Positions 24,223 through 33,705 of a DNA stretch of 64,000 nt are shown one piece after another. The DNA comes from Pandoraea nosoerga (lineage in GTDB: Bacteria; Pseudomonadota; Gammaproteobacteria; Burkholderiales; Burkholderiaceae), in contig NZ_CABPSC010000001.1 of NCBI RefSeq assembly GCF_902459585.1, positions 558,001 to 622,000 of the forward strand, in the 5' to 3' direction. The position numbers and the translations under genes are program-made. How positions within the stretch are numbered: position 1 is the stretch's first letter; every line of letters begins with the position of its first letter. The notes under the pieces were generated by a model. The model saw nothing but the letters and a program-made list of their open reading frames with translations, had not been told where the DNA came from and searched no databases.

Positions 24223-24528
24223 ATGATTCCCGGCGAACTGCTGCCCGCTGCGGGCGAGATCACGCTTAACGCAGGGCGACCGACGATCAGCGTCACCGTC
24301 GCCAATACGGGCGACCGGCCGATTCAGGTCGGCTCGCATTTTCATTTCTACGAGGTCAACGACGCCCTGCAGTTCGACCGCGAGGCCGCGCGTGGCTTCC
24401 GGCTGAACATCGCCGCCGGCACCGCGGTGCGCTTCGAGCCAGGGCAGCAACGCACGGTCGAACTCGTGGCGCTGGCGGGGGATCGCCGCGTCTATGGATT
24501 TGCCGGCCGGGTGATGGGGGCGCTATGA
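24223..24528 (+). CDS. ureB: Urease subunit beta
   Basis: Encodes 101 residues. [37 protein letters not shown] and LDIAAG-type [15 protein letters not shown] are hallmark UreB blocks. GGAG lies 7 bases before the ATG. The stop overlaps the ureC start (ATGA). The 95 bases between hupE and ureB contain nothing striking beyond a CATTCCGTCGT duplication. Confidence 0.95.
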   Translation: MIPGELLPAAGEITLNAGRPTISVTVANTGDRPIQVGSHFHFYEVNDALQFDREAARGFRLNIAAGTAVRFEPGQQRTVELVALAGDRRVYGFAGRVMGAL

Positions 24529-26225
24529 AGATTTCACGCCGCGCTTACGCGGAAATGTTCGGGCCCACGACGGGCGACCGTCTGCGGCTTGCCGACACGG
24601 AGCTGATCGTCGAGATCGAACGCGACTACACGGTGTACGGCGAAGAGGTGAAGTTCGGCGGCGGCAAGGTCATCCGTGACGGCATGGGCCAGTCGCAGCG
24701 CACGCGTGCGGACGTCGTCGACACCGTCATCACCAACGCCGTGATCATCGATCACTGGGGCATCGTCAAGGCGGACATCGGGCTCAAGGACGGCCGCATC
24801 TGGGGTATCGGCAAGGCCGGCAATCCGGACATCCAGCCCGGCGTCACCATCGCGCTCGGCGGCGCGACGGAGGTGATCGCCGGCGAGGGCATGATCGTCA
24901 CTGCCGGCGGCATCGACTCGCACATCCACTTCATCTGCCCGCAACAGATCGAGGAGGCGCTCTCGTCCGGCGTGACCACGCTGCTCGGCGGCGGCACCGG
25001 TCCGGCGACGGGCACGAACGCCACGACCTGCACGCCCGGTCCGTGGCATCTCGAGCGCATGCTGCAAGCGGCCGACGGCTGGCCGATCAATCTCGGCTTT
25101 CTCGGCAAGGGCAACGTCAGCCAGCTCGCCCCCCTCACCGAGCAGATCGAGGCGGGCGCCATCGGCCTGAAGCTGCACGAGGACTGGGGGTCCACGCCCG
25201 CGGCCATCGACGCCTGCCTGACCGTGGCCGACGCGACCGACACGCAGGTTGCCATCCATACCGACACGCTCAACGAAGGCGGCTTCGTGGAAGCCACGGT
25301 CGCGGCCATCAGGGGCCGAACGATCCATACGTATCACACCGAGGGCGCCGGGGGCGGTCACGCGCCGGATATCCTGAAAGTGTGCGGCGAAGCGAACGTG
25401 CTGCCGTCGTCCACCAACCCGACGCGCCCTTACACCGTCAACACGCTCGACGAGCACCTCGACATGCTGATGGTCTGCCATCACCTCGATCCTGCCATTG
25501 CGGAGGACATCGCGTTCGCCGAGTCGCGCATCCGGCGCGAGACGATCGCCGCCGAGGACATCCTGCACGATCTCGGCGCGCTGTCGATGATCTCGTCGGA
25601 CTCGCAGGCGATGGGCCGGGTCGGCGAAGTCGTCATGCGCACCTGGCAGACCGCCCACAAGATGAAGGTGCAGCGCGGCGCGCTCGGCACGGACACGGCG
25701 CAGGCGGACAACTTCCGCGTCAAGCGGTACGTGGCGAAGTACACCATCAACCCGGCGATCACTCACGGCATGGCGCACGAAATCGGCTCGGTCGAGGTCG
25801 GCAAGTGGGCCGATCTCGTGCTGTGGGAACCGGCATTCTTCGGCGTCAAGCCGTCACTGATTCTCAAGGGCGGCATGATCGCGTCGGCGCTCATGGGAGA
25901 CCCGAACGCCTCGATCCCGACGCCCCAGCCGGTGCATTACCGCGAGATGTTCGGCGCGCGCGCGGGCGCGCTCGCGCGCACGTCTCTCACGTTCGTATCG
26001 CAGGCAGCTTACGATGGCGACGTGGCTGGCCGCTATGGGCTGTCCAAGCGCATCGTGCCGGTGCGCGATATCCGGCGGGTGACCAAGGCCGACATGATCC
26101 ATAACGACTGGCTGCCGCACATCAGCGTCGACCCCGAGACCTATCAGGTCATCGCCGACGGTCAGTTGCTCACGTGCGAGCCCGCGACCGTGCTGCCGAT
26201 GGCACAACGCTACTTCCTGTTCTGA
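24525..26225 (+). CDS. ureC: Urease subunit alpha (catalytic)
   Basis: Encodes 566 residues. All nickel-centre ligands are present: His133 and His135 (SHIHF), the carbamylated Lys216 (GLKLHEDWG), His245, His271 and Asp359. The flap Cys318-His319 pair (MVCHHLD) is also present. Numbers are one lower than in Klebsiella urease. The family-typical opening [22 protein letters not shown] is intact. It is the catalytic subunit of the (UreABC)3 enzyme and depends on UreDEFG, all encoded here. Confidence 0.97.
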   Translation: MKISRRAYAEMFGPTTGDRLRLADTELIVEIERDYTVYGEEVKFGGGKVIRDGMGQSQRTRADVVDTVITNAVIIDHWGIVKADIGLKDGRIWGIGKAGNPDIQPGVTIALGGATEVIAGEGMIVTAGGIDSHIHFICPQQIEEALSSGVTTLLGGGTGPATGTNATTCTPGPWHLERMLQAADGWPINLGFLGKGNVSQLAPLTEQIEAGAIGLKLHEDWGSTPAAIDACLTVADATDTQVAIHTDTLNEGGFVEATVAAIRGRTIHTYHTEGAGGGHAPDILKVCGEANVLPSSTNPTRPYTVNTLDEHLDMLMVCHHLDPAIAEDIAFAESRIRRETIAAEDILHDLGALSMISSDSQAMGRVGEVVMRTWQTAHKMKVQRGALGTDTAQADNFRVKRYVAKYTINPAITHGMAHEIGSVEVGKWADLVLWEPAFFGVKPSLILKGGMIASALMGDPNASIPTPQPVHYREMFGARAGALARTSLTFVSQAAYDGDVAGRYGLSKRIVPVRDIRRVTKADMIHNDWLPHISVDPETYQVIADGQLLTCEPATVLPMAQRYFLF

Positions 26226-26228
26226 CCC

Positions 26229-26993
26229 ATGCCACAAGTCTGCGAATCGCCCGGCTCGTCGGGCTCGTCCACCCCATCGGCCCAGTCGGCGCAGTCGGCC
26301 CAGTTGGCCACGGCGCTCACATCGGCCACGCTGCGCCGCGTCGAGAAGCGTCTCGACGCGGGCACCCTCGCCGCGCCACTCGTGCGTCGCGCGCCCGCGC
26401 TCGTGCTGCCCTTCGACGCGCGCAGCAAGAGCCGGCTGCGCGCCACGTTGGCCACCGGCGAGGAGGTGGCGCTCTTTCTGCCGCGCGGCACCGTGCTGCG
26501 CGGCGGCGACGTACTCGTGGCCGACGACGGCGGCCTCATTCGTGTGGAGGCCGCCCCCGAGACGGTGCTGCTCGTGAGCGCCGCCACCCCGCTCGCGCTG
26601 ACGCGCGCGGCATACCACCTTGGCAACCGGCATACGCCGGTGGAAGTCGGCGACGGCTATCTCAAGCTCGAATACGACCCGGTGCTGCGCGACATGCTGC
26701 TGCGGCTCGACGTCGACGTGGCCGAAGCGCTCATGCCGTTCGAGCCCGAAGCCGGCGCATACGGCGGCGGGCACAAGCACGGCCACGACGCCACCTTCGC
26801 CGAAGACTTCGCGCTCGCGCAACAGGTGTTCCGCGAACACCATGGACACGATCACGCGCATGACCACGGGCATGTCCACGGGCCCGGCTGCGCGCATCAC
26901 CATTCGCACGCGCCGGCGGGTGCCGTCGACCCCCGCGCGCACGCCGCCGTGAGCCCGTCCGATGACAGCCAGTCTGGCCAGTCCGCTCGCTGA
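26229..26993 (+). CDS. ureE: Urease accessory protein UreE (nickel metallochaperone)
   Basis: Encodes 254 residues. The peptide-binding N-domain ([24 protein letters not shown]) and metal-binding domain ([13 protein letters not shown] and [18 protein letters not shown]) are present. A C-terminal His-rich tail ([15 protein letters not shown] and more) should bind several Ni2+. The first 35 residues are a Ser/Gln-rich extension with SAQSAQSAQ, encoded by 9-bp repeats, and are not needed by the fold; a later start is possible. The gene starts 3 bases after ureC and overlaps ureF by 32 bases. Confidence 0.93.
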   Translation: MPQVCESPGSSGSSTPSAQSAQSAQLATALTSATLRRVEKRLDAGTLAAPLVRRAPALVLPFDARSKSRLRATLATGEEVALFLPRGTVLRGGDVLVADDGGLIRVEAAPETVLLVSAATPLALTRAAYHLGNRHTPVEVGDGYLKLEYDPVLRDMLLRLDVDVAEALMPFEPEAGAYGGGHKHGHDATFAEDFALAQQVFREHHGHDHAHDHGHVHGPGCAHHHSHAPAGAVDPRAHAAVSPSDDSQSGQSAR

Positions 26994-27687
26994 GCCGGTG
27001 ACGGCGGCGTCACTGCAGTCGCTCGCCGCGCTGCTGCATCTCGCTTCGCCCGCGTTGCCCATCGGCGCCTTCAGCTACTCGCAGGGGCTGGAAGCCGCCG
27101 TGGAGCACGGCATGATTCACGACGCCGCGAGCGCCGAGCAATGGATCGCCAGCCAGTTGAACGGCGTCTTCACCACGGGCGAGCTGGCACTGCTCGCCAG
27201 GCAATGGCGGCATTGGCAAGCAGGCGACCCGGCGGCCCTCGCGCGGGTAAACGACTGGCTGCTCGCCACGCGCGAGGCCGCCGAGCTTCGCGCCGAGACC
27301 GAGCAGATGGGCTGGTCGCTCACGCAACTCGCCCTGTCGCTCGAATGGGGTGCCCCGCAGCAACGCGCGGTGCTGTCCTCGTTGCGTCCCATCGCGTTGC
27401 CGACAGCCTTCGCTTTCGCCGCGCTCACGCACGGCGCGCCGCTGGCCGACACGCTCGTGGCCTATGCGTTCAGCTGGCTCGAGAATCAGGTGGCCGGCGC
27501 GCTAAAGGCCGTGCCGCTGGGCCAATTGGCGGCGCAGCGCGTAATCGTCGCCCTGCGCACGCGTGTCGTCGACGCCGCGCACCGCGCCGCATCGCTGCGC
27601 GACGATCAGGTCAATACGTTTTCGCCGGCGCTCGCCATTCTCGCGTCACGTCACGAGACGCAGTACTCGCGCCTCTTTCGTTCCTAG
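26962..27687 (+). CDS. ureF: Urease accessory protein UreF
   Basis: Encodes 241 residues, all-helical. [21 protein letters not shown] near residue 25 and the C-terminal [28 protein letters not shown] are family signatures. UreF bridges UreD and UreG and controls the GTPase-driven nickel insertion. The 32-base overlap with ureE points to translational coupling. ureG follows after 69 bases. Confidence 0.94.
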   Translation: MTASLASPLAEPVTAASLQSLAALLHLASPALPIGAFSYSQGLEAAVEHGMIHDAASAEQWIASQLNGVFTTGELALLARQWRHWQAGDPAALARVNDWLLATREAAELRAETEQMGWSLTQLALSLEWGAPQQRAVLSSLRPIALPTAFAFAALTHGAPLADTLVAYAFSWLENQVAGALKAVPLGQLAAQRVIVALRTRVVDAAHRAASLRDDQVNTFSPALAILASRHETQYSRLFRS

Positions 27688-27756
27688 GTTCCCAGGCTCG
27701 CAGGCATGCGCCGCGCCCCCTCCACCCCTTACTTCATCGCCAATACGACATCTGCC

Positions 27757-28395
27757 ATGACGACAACCGTGAACGCCCGTCGTACCAAGAAGAACCCGCC
27801 GCTGCGTGTCGGCATCGGCGGGCCCGTCGGCTCGGGCAAGACGACGCTGACCGAAATGCTCTGCAAGGCCATGCGCGAGCGCTACGATCTCGTCGTCATC
27901 ACCAACGACATCTACACGAAAGAAGATCAGCGACTGCTCACGGTGGCCGGCGCGCTGGAGCCGGAACGCATTCTCGGCGTGGAGACCGGCGGCTGCCCGC
28001 ACACGGCGATTCGCGAAGACGCGTCGATCAACCTGGAGGCCGTGGAGCGCATGCTCGAGCGCTTTCCCGACGCCGACGTCGTTTTCATCGAATCCGGTGG
28101 CGACAACCTCGCCGCCACGTTCAGCCCGGAGCTCTCGGACCTGACGATCTACGTGATCGACGTTGCCGGCGGCGAGAAGATCCCGCGCAAAGGGGGGCCC
28201 GGCATCACCAAGTCCGACCTGCTCGTGATCAACAAGACGGATCTGGCGCCCTACGTCGGCGCGTCGCTCGACATCATGCGATCGGATACGCAGAAGATGC
28301 GTGGCATGCGGCCGTTCGTCATGGGCAATATGAAGGAAGGCAAGGGGCTTCAGGAGATCATCGGCTTCATCGAAGCGCGCGGGATGTTGGCTTGA
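27757..28395 (+). CDS. ureG: Urease accessory GTPase UreG
   Basis: Encodes 212 residues. The P-loop [11 protein letters not shown] is near residues 20-30, [10 protein letters not shown] and the metal-binding TGGCPHTA (Cys-Pro-His) follow, with [18 protein letters not shown] and the NKTD base-recognition motif. It is a SIMIBI-class GTPase delivering nickel to urease. The ATG at 27757 is preferred over an upstream in-frame ATG because the family begins shortly before the P-loop. It ends the urease cluster. Confidence 0.95.
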   Translation: MTTTVNARRTKKNPPLRVGIGGPVGSGKTTLTEMLCKAMRERYDLVVITNDIYTKEDQRLLTVAGALEPERILGVETGGCPHTAIREDASINLEAVERMLERFPDADVVFIESGGDNLAATFSPELSDLTIYVIDVAGGEKIPRKGGPGITKSDLLVINKTDLAPYVGASLDIMRSDTQKMRGMRPFVMGNMKEGKGLQEIIGFIEARGMLA

Positions 28396-28462
28396 GACAC
28401 TGAGCGGCGCGGGCCGTGCCGGGCGCTGAATCGGTCGATTCGCGAGAAAGGCGCCCCGAACG

Positions 28463-28496
28463 CCCCTCCCCCCGAACGGCCCCATACCCGGAGGGG
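28463..28496. terminator. GC-rich hairpin between ureG and the TraB/GumN gene
   Basis: CCCCTCC (28463-28469) pairs with GGAGGGG (28490-28496) over a 20-base loop between two convergent genes. No T tract is present on either strand, so it is at best a weak or Rho-assisted terminator. Confidence 0.35.
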
Positions 28497-28513
28497 TGCG
28501 CCCGTTCCTCGCC

Positions 28514-29515
28514 TTAGCGCTGCGTCACCGAAAACCCATGTTCGCGCAGCAACTGCAGCACGCCGTGAGGGCCGCCCAGGTGCAGTGTGCCGATGGCGAC
28601 GAAGACCGGTTTGCCCGGATCGGCCAGGAAGAGCATGCGCGCAAGAAAGCGTCGGTTGCGCGAGTAGAGAATGCGCTCGTCGATGGCGTCGGCCAGCGCC
28701 GCGTTGCGCCGCACCTGCGCCGCCTTGCTCTGCGACCAGTCGAACACGAGTTCCGCGTCGCCCGCGCGCCACAGCCGATGCAGCTCTTCGACCTGCGCCG
28801 TCGCGGTCTTCGGGCTCAGCACCAGCTCCTGCGCAAGCAGCTCGTTTTGCTGGGCCGCGCTCAGGCCGGTAAAGGCGTCCATCTGCTCGGCCAGCGACTC
28901 CAGGCCGACGATGCGCCCGCGGTAGATGTTCTCCAGTTGGTTCTCGGTGCCGTATTCGGTCTGCAGGTCGGCGCCCATCGAATCGAGCGTCTCGACGAGC
29001 AGCGCCGCCAGCCACGGCCGCATGTGGCGAATCTCGGCCAGCATCGCCGGATTGCCCTTGAGCCGGTCGCGCAGCTTGCGCCACAGCGGCGCGGGAATCA
29101 GCCGCGGCAGGCACGCCCGCGTACACATGCCGTACTTCTGAACGTCGTCCTGCGACATCGTCAGGTCGTCCGGCGAGAGCTCGAACGCCACCACCTTCGA
29201 TACGCGCAGCGCGTCGACCACGACCTTGCGGAACGGGTAGTCGTCGGGCTTGCCTACATGGAGCGTGCCCATGACGTAGAGGGTCATGTCGCCCTTGCGG
29301 GCCTCATAGAACGGGAGATTGGCGCCCGGCGGCGATTCGCCAGGCTCGGGAACCACCAGCGGCAGCGCACGCGCCGCGATGGCGCGCGGGGTCACGGTCG
29401 ATGCCGCGTCCAGCGTGACGGCCAGCGTCATCAGCAGGCAACCGAGCAACCAGCCGGTCAATGCAACGCCCCGACGCACATGCGTGGCGCGTGGTGGTCC
29501 ACCCAATCTTGTCAT
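28514..29515 (-). CDS. TraB/GumN family protein
   Basis: Encodes 333 residues. An N-terminal hydrophobic segment (GWLLGCLLMTLAVTLDAA) suggests export or membrane anchoring. The two conserved motifs of the TraB/PrgY/GumN/Tiki superfamily are present: GTLHVGKP near residue 83 and the C-terminal GTLHLGGPHG. Between them lies a Glu-bearing FELSPDD segment. Eukaryotic Tiki members are metalloproteases; bacterial roles are poorly known. Its start codon overlaps the stop of dppF (ATGA), so it is translationally coupled to the dipeptide transporter. A periplasmic role linked to peptides is a reasonable guess. Confidence 0.85.
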   Translation of the reverse strand: MTRLGGPPRATHVRRGVALTGWLLGCLLMTLAVTLDAASTVTPRAIAARALPLVVPEPGESPPGANLPFYEARKGDMTLYVMGTLHVGKPDDYPFRKVVVDALRVSKVVAFELSPDDLTMSQDDVQKYGMCTRACLPRLIPAPLWRKLRDRLKGNPAMLAEIRHMRPWLAALLVETLDSMGADLQTEYGTENQLENIYRGRIVGLESLAEQMDAFTGLSAAQQNELLAQELVLSPKTATAQVEELHRLWRAGDAELVFDWSQSKAAQVRRNAALADAIDERILYSRNRRFLARMLFLADPGKPVFVAIGTLHLGGPHGVLQLLREHGFSVTQR

Positions 29516-30558
29516 CCCTCAATGTCTTCCACCCGATGGCACGCCACCAGACGTCCCTCGAGCTTGCGCAGTTGCGGCACTTCCTCACGACACCGGTCGA
29601 TGGCATACGGGCAGCGCGGCGCAAACGCACACCCCGGCGGCGGCCGCAGCGGCGAGGGCAGCTCGCCGATCAGCGGAATCTTCACGCGCCGCTCCGACGC
29701 CTTGATGGCCGGCGTGGCCGACATCAGCGCCTTGGTGTACGGATGCAGCGGCTTGCCGAACACGGCGGCCTTGGGACCGTGTTCGACCGCGCGGCCGAGA
29801 TACATCACCATGACGTCATCCGCCACATGCTCGACCACGGCGAGATTATGCGACACGAATACGTAACTCGTCGCGTACCGGTCCTGCAAATCCATGAAAA
29901 GATTCAGGATCTGTGCCTGAATTGAGACATCCAGGGCGGAAACCGGCTCGTCGGCGACCACGATTGCCGGCGACAGGATCATCGCCCGGGCAATCGCCAC
30001 GCGCTGGCGCTGCCCGCCCGAGAACATGTGCGGATAGCGTGCCACGTGCTCGGGCCGCAGGCCGACGGTGCGCATCATCGCTTCGATTTTCTCGCCCCGC
30101 TCCACGCGGCTGAGCGACGTGTTGATCGCCAGCGGCTCGTCGAGCGCCTGTCCCACGGTCTTGCGCGGATTGAGCGACGCATACGGATTCTGGAACACCA
30201 TCTGGATGTGCGTGCGCAGCGCCGCGAGTTCGCCCGCCGAGGCGCCCGTGGTCTCGGTCGCGTCGATGGCGAGTTTGCCGGACGTCGGGGGCTCGATCAA
30301 TGTCAGCACCCGGGCCAGCGTCGATTTGCCGCACCCCGACTCGCCGACCACCGCGAGCGTGCGCCCCGCGGCAAGCTCGAACGACACGCCGTTGAGCGCC
30401 TTGACGCTCACCTGAGCGCGCAGCAAACCGCGGTTCACCGTGTAAAAACGCTTCAGATCGTGCGCGGCCAGCACGATGCGGCTGGCGTCGCGCGCCGCCT
30501 CGCCGACATCGGGGCCTTGCGGCGCGGCCGGGGGCGTTGCGAAAACGGTTTCACTCAT
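29512..30558 (-). CDS. dppF: Dipeptide ABC transporter, ATP-binding protein DppF
   Basis: Encodes 348 residues. Walker [14 protein letters not shown]-loop [18 protein letters not shown], signature [15 protein letters not shown], Walker [19 protein letters not shown]. The oligopeptide-family C-terminal Cys cluster follows ([15 protein letters not shown]), which in this family can hold an Fe-S cluster. The ATG at 30558 is chosen because upstream in-frame sequence overlaps dppD coding in another frame. It overlaps dppD by 4 bases and the TraB gene by 4. Confidence 0.94.
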   Translation of the reverse strand: MSETVFATPPAAPQGPDVGEAARDASRIVLAAHDLKRFYTVNRGLLRAQVSVKALNGVSFELAAGRTLAVVGESGCGKSTLARVLTLIEPPTSGKLAIDATETTGASAGELAALRTHIQMVFQNPYASLNPRKTVGQALDEPLAINTSLSRVERGEKIEAMMRTVGLRPEHVARYPHMFSGGQRQRVAIARAMILSPAIVVADEPVSALDVSIQAQILNLFMDLQDRYATSYVFVSHNLAVVEHVADDVMVMYLGRAVEHGPKAAVFGKPLHPYTKALMSATPAIKASERRVKIPLIGELPSPLRPPPGCAFAPRCPYAIDRCREEVPQLRKLEGRLVACHRVEDIEG

Positions 30559-31559
30559 TGCGCCCCTCCCATCGACTGATGATCCGCCGCGACATGCGGC
30601 AGCGGCTTGAAGCACCGCACCAGCGGTGCGCCCGTCGCCGTCGGCCCCGTATAGGGATCGAGCGACGGCTGCGCCGTGCGGCAATGGTCGTCGGCATAGG
30701 GACAGCGGGGCGAGAGCAGGCAACCGGCGGGACGGTCGTCGCGCCCCGGCACCACGCCGGGCAGCGTGCGCAGGCGGCGAACGCCCCGATTGTGCTCGGG
30801 AATCGCCGAGAGCAGCGCTTCCGTGTAGGGATGGTGCGGCGCATCGAAAAGCGCGGGCACCTGCTGGACCTCGATCACCTGCCCGGCGTACATCACCGCC
30901 ACCCGGTGCGCGACTTCGGCCACGACCGCCAGATCGTGCGAAATCAGCACCAGCGCCATGCCGTGCTCCTTCTGCAGCTGCAGCAGCAGCGCCATGATCT
31001 GCGCCTGGATGGTGACGTCGAGCGCCGTGGTCGGTTCGTCGGCGATCAGCAGCTTCGGGCGACAGGCGATCGCCATTGCGATCATCACGCGCTGGTTCAT
31101 GCCGCCGGAGAGCTGATGCGGATAGGCGCCGAGCCGGTTGGCCGCATCGGGAATCTCGACCTGCTCGAGCAGCTCCACGATGCGATCGCGCAGCGCCCGG
31201 CCACGCAGCCCCATGTGCCGACGCAGCACCTCGCCGATCTGATAGCCGATGGTGTAGCTCGGGTTCAGGCTCGTGAGCGCGTCCTGGAAAATCATCGAGA
31301 CGTCGCGTCCGACGATGTTGCGCCGCTCGCGGGCGCTCGCATGCAGCAAGTCGCGCCCGTCGAAGCGGACTTCGTCGGCACGCACGCGCCCCGGCGCGTC
31401 GATGAGCCCCATGAGCGCGAGCATCGTCACGCTCTTGCCGGAACCGGATTCGCCGACCACGCCGAGAATCTCGCCCTGGCCGACGTCGAGGTCGATGGCC
31501 TCGACCGCGCGCGCGCCGTCGAAGTCGACCGAGAGATTGCGAATGGAGAGCAGACTCAT
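30555..31559 (-). CDS. dppD: Dipeptide ABC transporter, ATP-binding protein DppD
   Basis: Encodes 334 residues. [14 protein letters not shown] opens the ABC domain, with Walker [19 protein letters not shown]-loop [24 protein letters not shown], signature [19 protein letters not shown] and Walker [19 protein letters not shown]. The C-terminal peptide-transporter extension with [14 protein letters not shown] follows. With DppF it energises uptake of dipeptides, possibly haem precursors in some species. It overlaps both neighbours by 4 bases. Confidence 0.94.
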   Translation of the reverse strand: MSLLSIRNLSVDFDGARAVEAIDLDVGQGEILGVVGESGSGKSVTMLALMGLIDAPGRVRADEVRFDGRDLLHASARERRNIVGRDVSMIFQDALTSLNPSYTIGYQIGEVLRRHMGLRGRALRDRIVELLEQVEIPDAANRLGAYPHQLSGGMNQRVMIAMAIACRPKLLIADEPTTALDVTIQAQIMALLLQLQKEHGMALVLISHDLAVVAEVAHRVAVMYAGQVIEVQQVPALFDAPHHPYTEALLSAIPEHNRGVRRLRTLPGVVPGRDDRPAGCLLSPRCPYADDHCRTAQPSLDPYTGPTATGAPLVRCFKPLPHVAADHQSMGGAQ

Positions 31560-32476
31560 GCGATTCGTTTCAGTTTGGGGTCGAGCGCGTCGCGCAGGCC
31601 GTCGCCGACCAGATTGATGGCGAGCACCGAAATGACGATCGCAAGTCCCGGCAGCGTCACGATCCACCAGGCACTTTCCATGTAGTCGCGCGCCGAAGCG
31701 AGCATCGAACCCCACTCGGCGAGCGGCGGCTGCACGCCCAGGCCGAGGAAGCCGAGCGCCGCCGCGTCGAGAATCGCGACCGAGAAGCTCAGCGTGGCCT
31801 GCACGATGAGCGGCGCCGCGCAGTTCGGCAGCACCGTGGAGAACATCAGGCGCAACGTACCGGCGCCGGCCATGCGCGACGCGACCACGTACTCCCGCTG
31901 CAATTCGCCTATGGCCGCCGCGCGCGTGAGGCGCACATAGGCGGGCAGCGTGACGATGGCGATCGCGATGGTCGTATTGGCAAGGCCCGGGCCGATCACC
32001 GCGACCACCGCCACGGCGAGCAGCAGCGACGGCAACGCCATCATCATGTCCATCAGGCGCATGATCGGGGTGTCGAGCCAGCGTGGAAAAAACGCCGCGA
32101 GCAGCCCGAGCAGAATGCCCGGGATGAGCGAGAGCACGACCGACGACAGACCGATCCAGAACGACAGGCGCGCGCCGTGGATCAGACGCGAGAGGATGTC
32201 GCGCCCGGCTTCGTCGGTGCCGAGCGGGAATTGCCGGCTGCCGCCGTCGAACCACGCCGGCGGCACTTTCACGTAATCGCGATATTGCTCGATGGGGCTG
32301 TGCGGGGCGAGCACCGGCGCGAAAATCGCCGCCACGAACATCAACAACAAAACGATGGCCGCCACCGTGGCGCCACGATTGGCGGTGAAGCTGCGCAGGA
32401 ACTCCCGCACGAGGCGCGCGCGCGGCGTGGCGGCGACCGCGGCAGGAGGCGGCAGCGTTGCAGGCGTATCACTCAT
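31556..32476 (-). CDS. dppC: Dipeptide ABC transporter, permease DppC
   Basis: Encodes 306 residues. A cytoplasmic N-terminus is followed by the first membrane helix ([21 protein letters not shown]) and the family block [28 protein letters not shown]. The EAA loop [26 protein letters not shown] and a C-terminal [31 protein letters not shown] segment complete the DppC/OppC pattern. It lies 11 bases after dppB. Confidence 0.93.
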   Translation of the reverse strand: MSDTPATLPPPAAVAATPRARLVREFLRSFTANRGATVAAIVLLLMFVAAIFAPVLAPHSPIEQYRDYVKVPPAWFDGGSRQFPLGTDEAGRDILSRLIHGARLSFWIGLSSVVLSLIPGILLGLLAAFFPRWLDTPIMRLMDMMMALPSLLLAVAVVAVIGPGLANTTIAIAIVTLPAYVRLTRAAAIGELQREYVVASRMAGAGTLRLMFSTVLPNCAAPLIVQATLSFSVAILDAAALGFLGLGVQPPLAEWGSMLASARDYMESAWWIVTLPGLAIVISVLAINLVGDGLRDALDPKLKRIA

Positions 32477-32487
32477 GGTGACCTCCT

Positions 32488-33492
32488 TCAGTGCCGGATG
32501 CGCGGGTTGACGACGCCGTAAAGCACGTCGACCAGCAGGTTGACGAGAATCACGCCCGTCGCGATGAGCAGGATGCCGCCCTGCACCACCGGATAGTCGC
32601 GTCGCAGGATGGCGTCGATGAGCCACTTGCCGATACCGGGCCACGAGAACACGTTCTCGGTGAGCACCGCGCCGGCGAGCAGCGTGCCGACCTGCAAACC
32701 GATGACGGTGATGACCGGAATCAGCGCATTGCGCAGCGCATGCACCACGATCACCCGCCAGGGCGAGAGCCCCTTCGCGCGGGCCGTGCGGATGTAGTCT
32801 TCGCGCAGCACTTCGAGCATGGCCGAGCGCGTCATGCGCGCGATCACCGCGAGCGGCACGGTGCCCAGCACGATGGTCGGCAGGACCAGATGACTCACGG
32901 CGGACGCGAACGCCCCCTCGTCGCCCGAGAGCAGCGTGTCGATGAGCATGAAGCCGGTCACGTTCGGCACGTCGTACTCCACGCCGATGCGCCCGGAGAC
33001 GGGCGTCCATTGCAAGTCCACCGAGAACAGCATGATGAGCAGCAAGCCCCACCAGAAGATGGGCATCGAATAGCCGGTGAGCGCGGCCCCCATGGTGGTG
33101 TGGTCGAGCATCTTGCCGCGCCGCAGCGAAGCGGCCACGCCGGCGGGCAGGCCGACGACGAGCGCGAAGATCATGGCGCACAGCGCCAGTTCCAGCGTGG
33201 CGGGAAAACGGGCGAAGAACTCGTGCAGCACGCCTTCGTTGGTCACGATGGAGCGCCCGAGGTCGCCCTGCGCGGCGTGCTTCAGGTAGACGAAATACTG
33301 CGTAGTGAGCGGTTGATCGAGTCCCAGCCGCTTCATCGCTTCGGCGTGCATGACGGGATCGAGGTTGCGCTCGCCCACCAGCACTTCGATCGGATCGCCG
33401 GGAATGAGGTGAATGAGCGCGAATGCCAGGACGGTGATGCCGATGAAAGTCGGGATCACCATGCCCAGCCGTCTCAGGACGAATCTCAGCAT
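32488..33492 (-). CDS. dppB: Dipeptide ABC transporter, permease DppB
   Basis: Encodes 334 residues. MLRFVLRRLGMVIPTFIGITVLAFALIHLIPGDP is the classic DppB/OppB opening, which decides the start at 33492. The EAA loop DYIRTARAKGLSPWRVIVVHALRNALIPVITVIG is intact. About six membrane helices. It pairs with DppC as the channel. The 213 bp before it carry strong hairpins that may limit its expression relative to dppA. Confidence 0.94.
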   Translation of the reverse strand: MLRFVLRRLGMVIPTFIGITVLAFALIHLIPGDPIEVLVGERNLDPVMHAEAMKRLGLDQPLTTQYFVYLKHAAQGDLGRSIVTNEGVLHEFFARFPATLELALCAMIFALVVGLPAGVAASLRRGKMLDHTTMGAALTGYSMPIFWWGLLLIMLFSVDLQWTPVSGRIGVEYDVPNVTGFMLIDTLLSGDEGAFASAVSHLVLPTIVLGTVPLAVIARMTRSAMLEVLREDYIRTARAKGLSPWRVIVVHALRNALIPVITVIGLQVGTLLAGAVLTENVFSWPGIGKWLIDAILRRDYPVVQGGILLIATGVILVNLLVDVLYGVVNPRIRH

Positions 33493-33610
33493 AGGGGGTT
33501 CCGTGGGCCGTGCGCGCCGTCCCGTGCCCGGCGGGAGAACGGGCGGCGCCGTGCCGCGTTGATCAGTTGCAGAGGGCGTACCGTCTTCGGTCTGCCGCCT
33601 TGTTACCGCT

Positions 33611-33666
33611 GCCGGACACGGCGCGGCGGCCATGTCCGGCAGCATGAGTCGCCGGTGCGCACCGGC
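33611..33666 (-). other. Two intercistronic hairpins between dppA and dppB
   Basis: GCCGGACA (33611-33618) pairs with TGTCCGGC (33633-33640), and GCCGGTGCGCACCGGC (33651-33666) is a perfect palindrome. Both lie in the 213-bp gap after dppA. Without T tracts they more likely stabilise the dppA message or partly attenuate read-through than terminate it. Confidence 0.55.
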
Positions 33667-33705
33667 GCGCACGCATCACCGTCGACGCCGGTCATCCTGC
33701 GCGGC

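Noticed and set aside
26962-26993. Frameshift or misassembly at the ureE-ureF junction
   Set aside because: The 32-base overlap leaves both proteins complete with normal ends; overlap is common in urease clusters.
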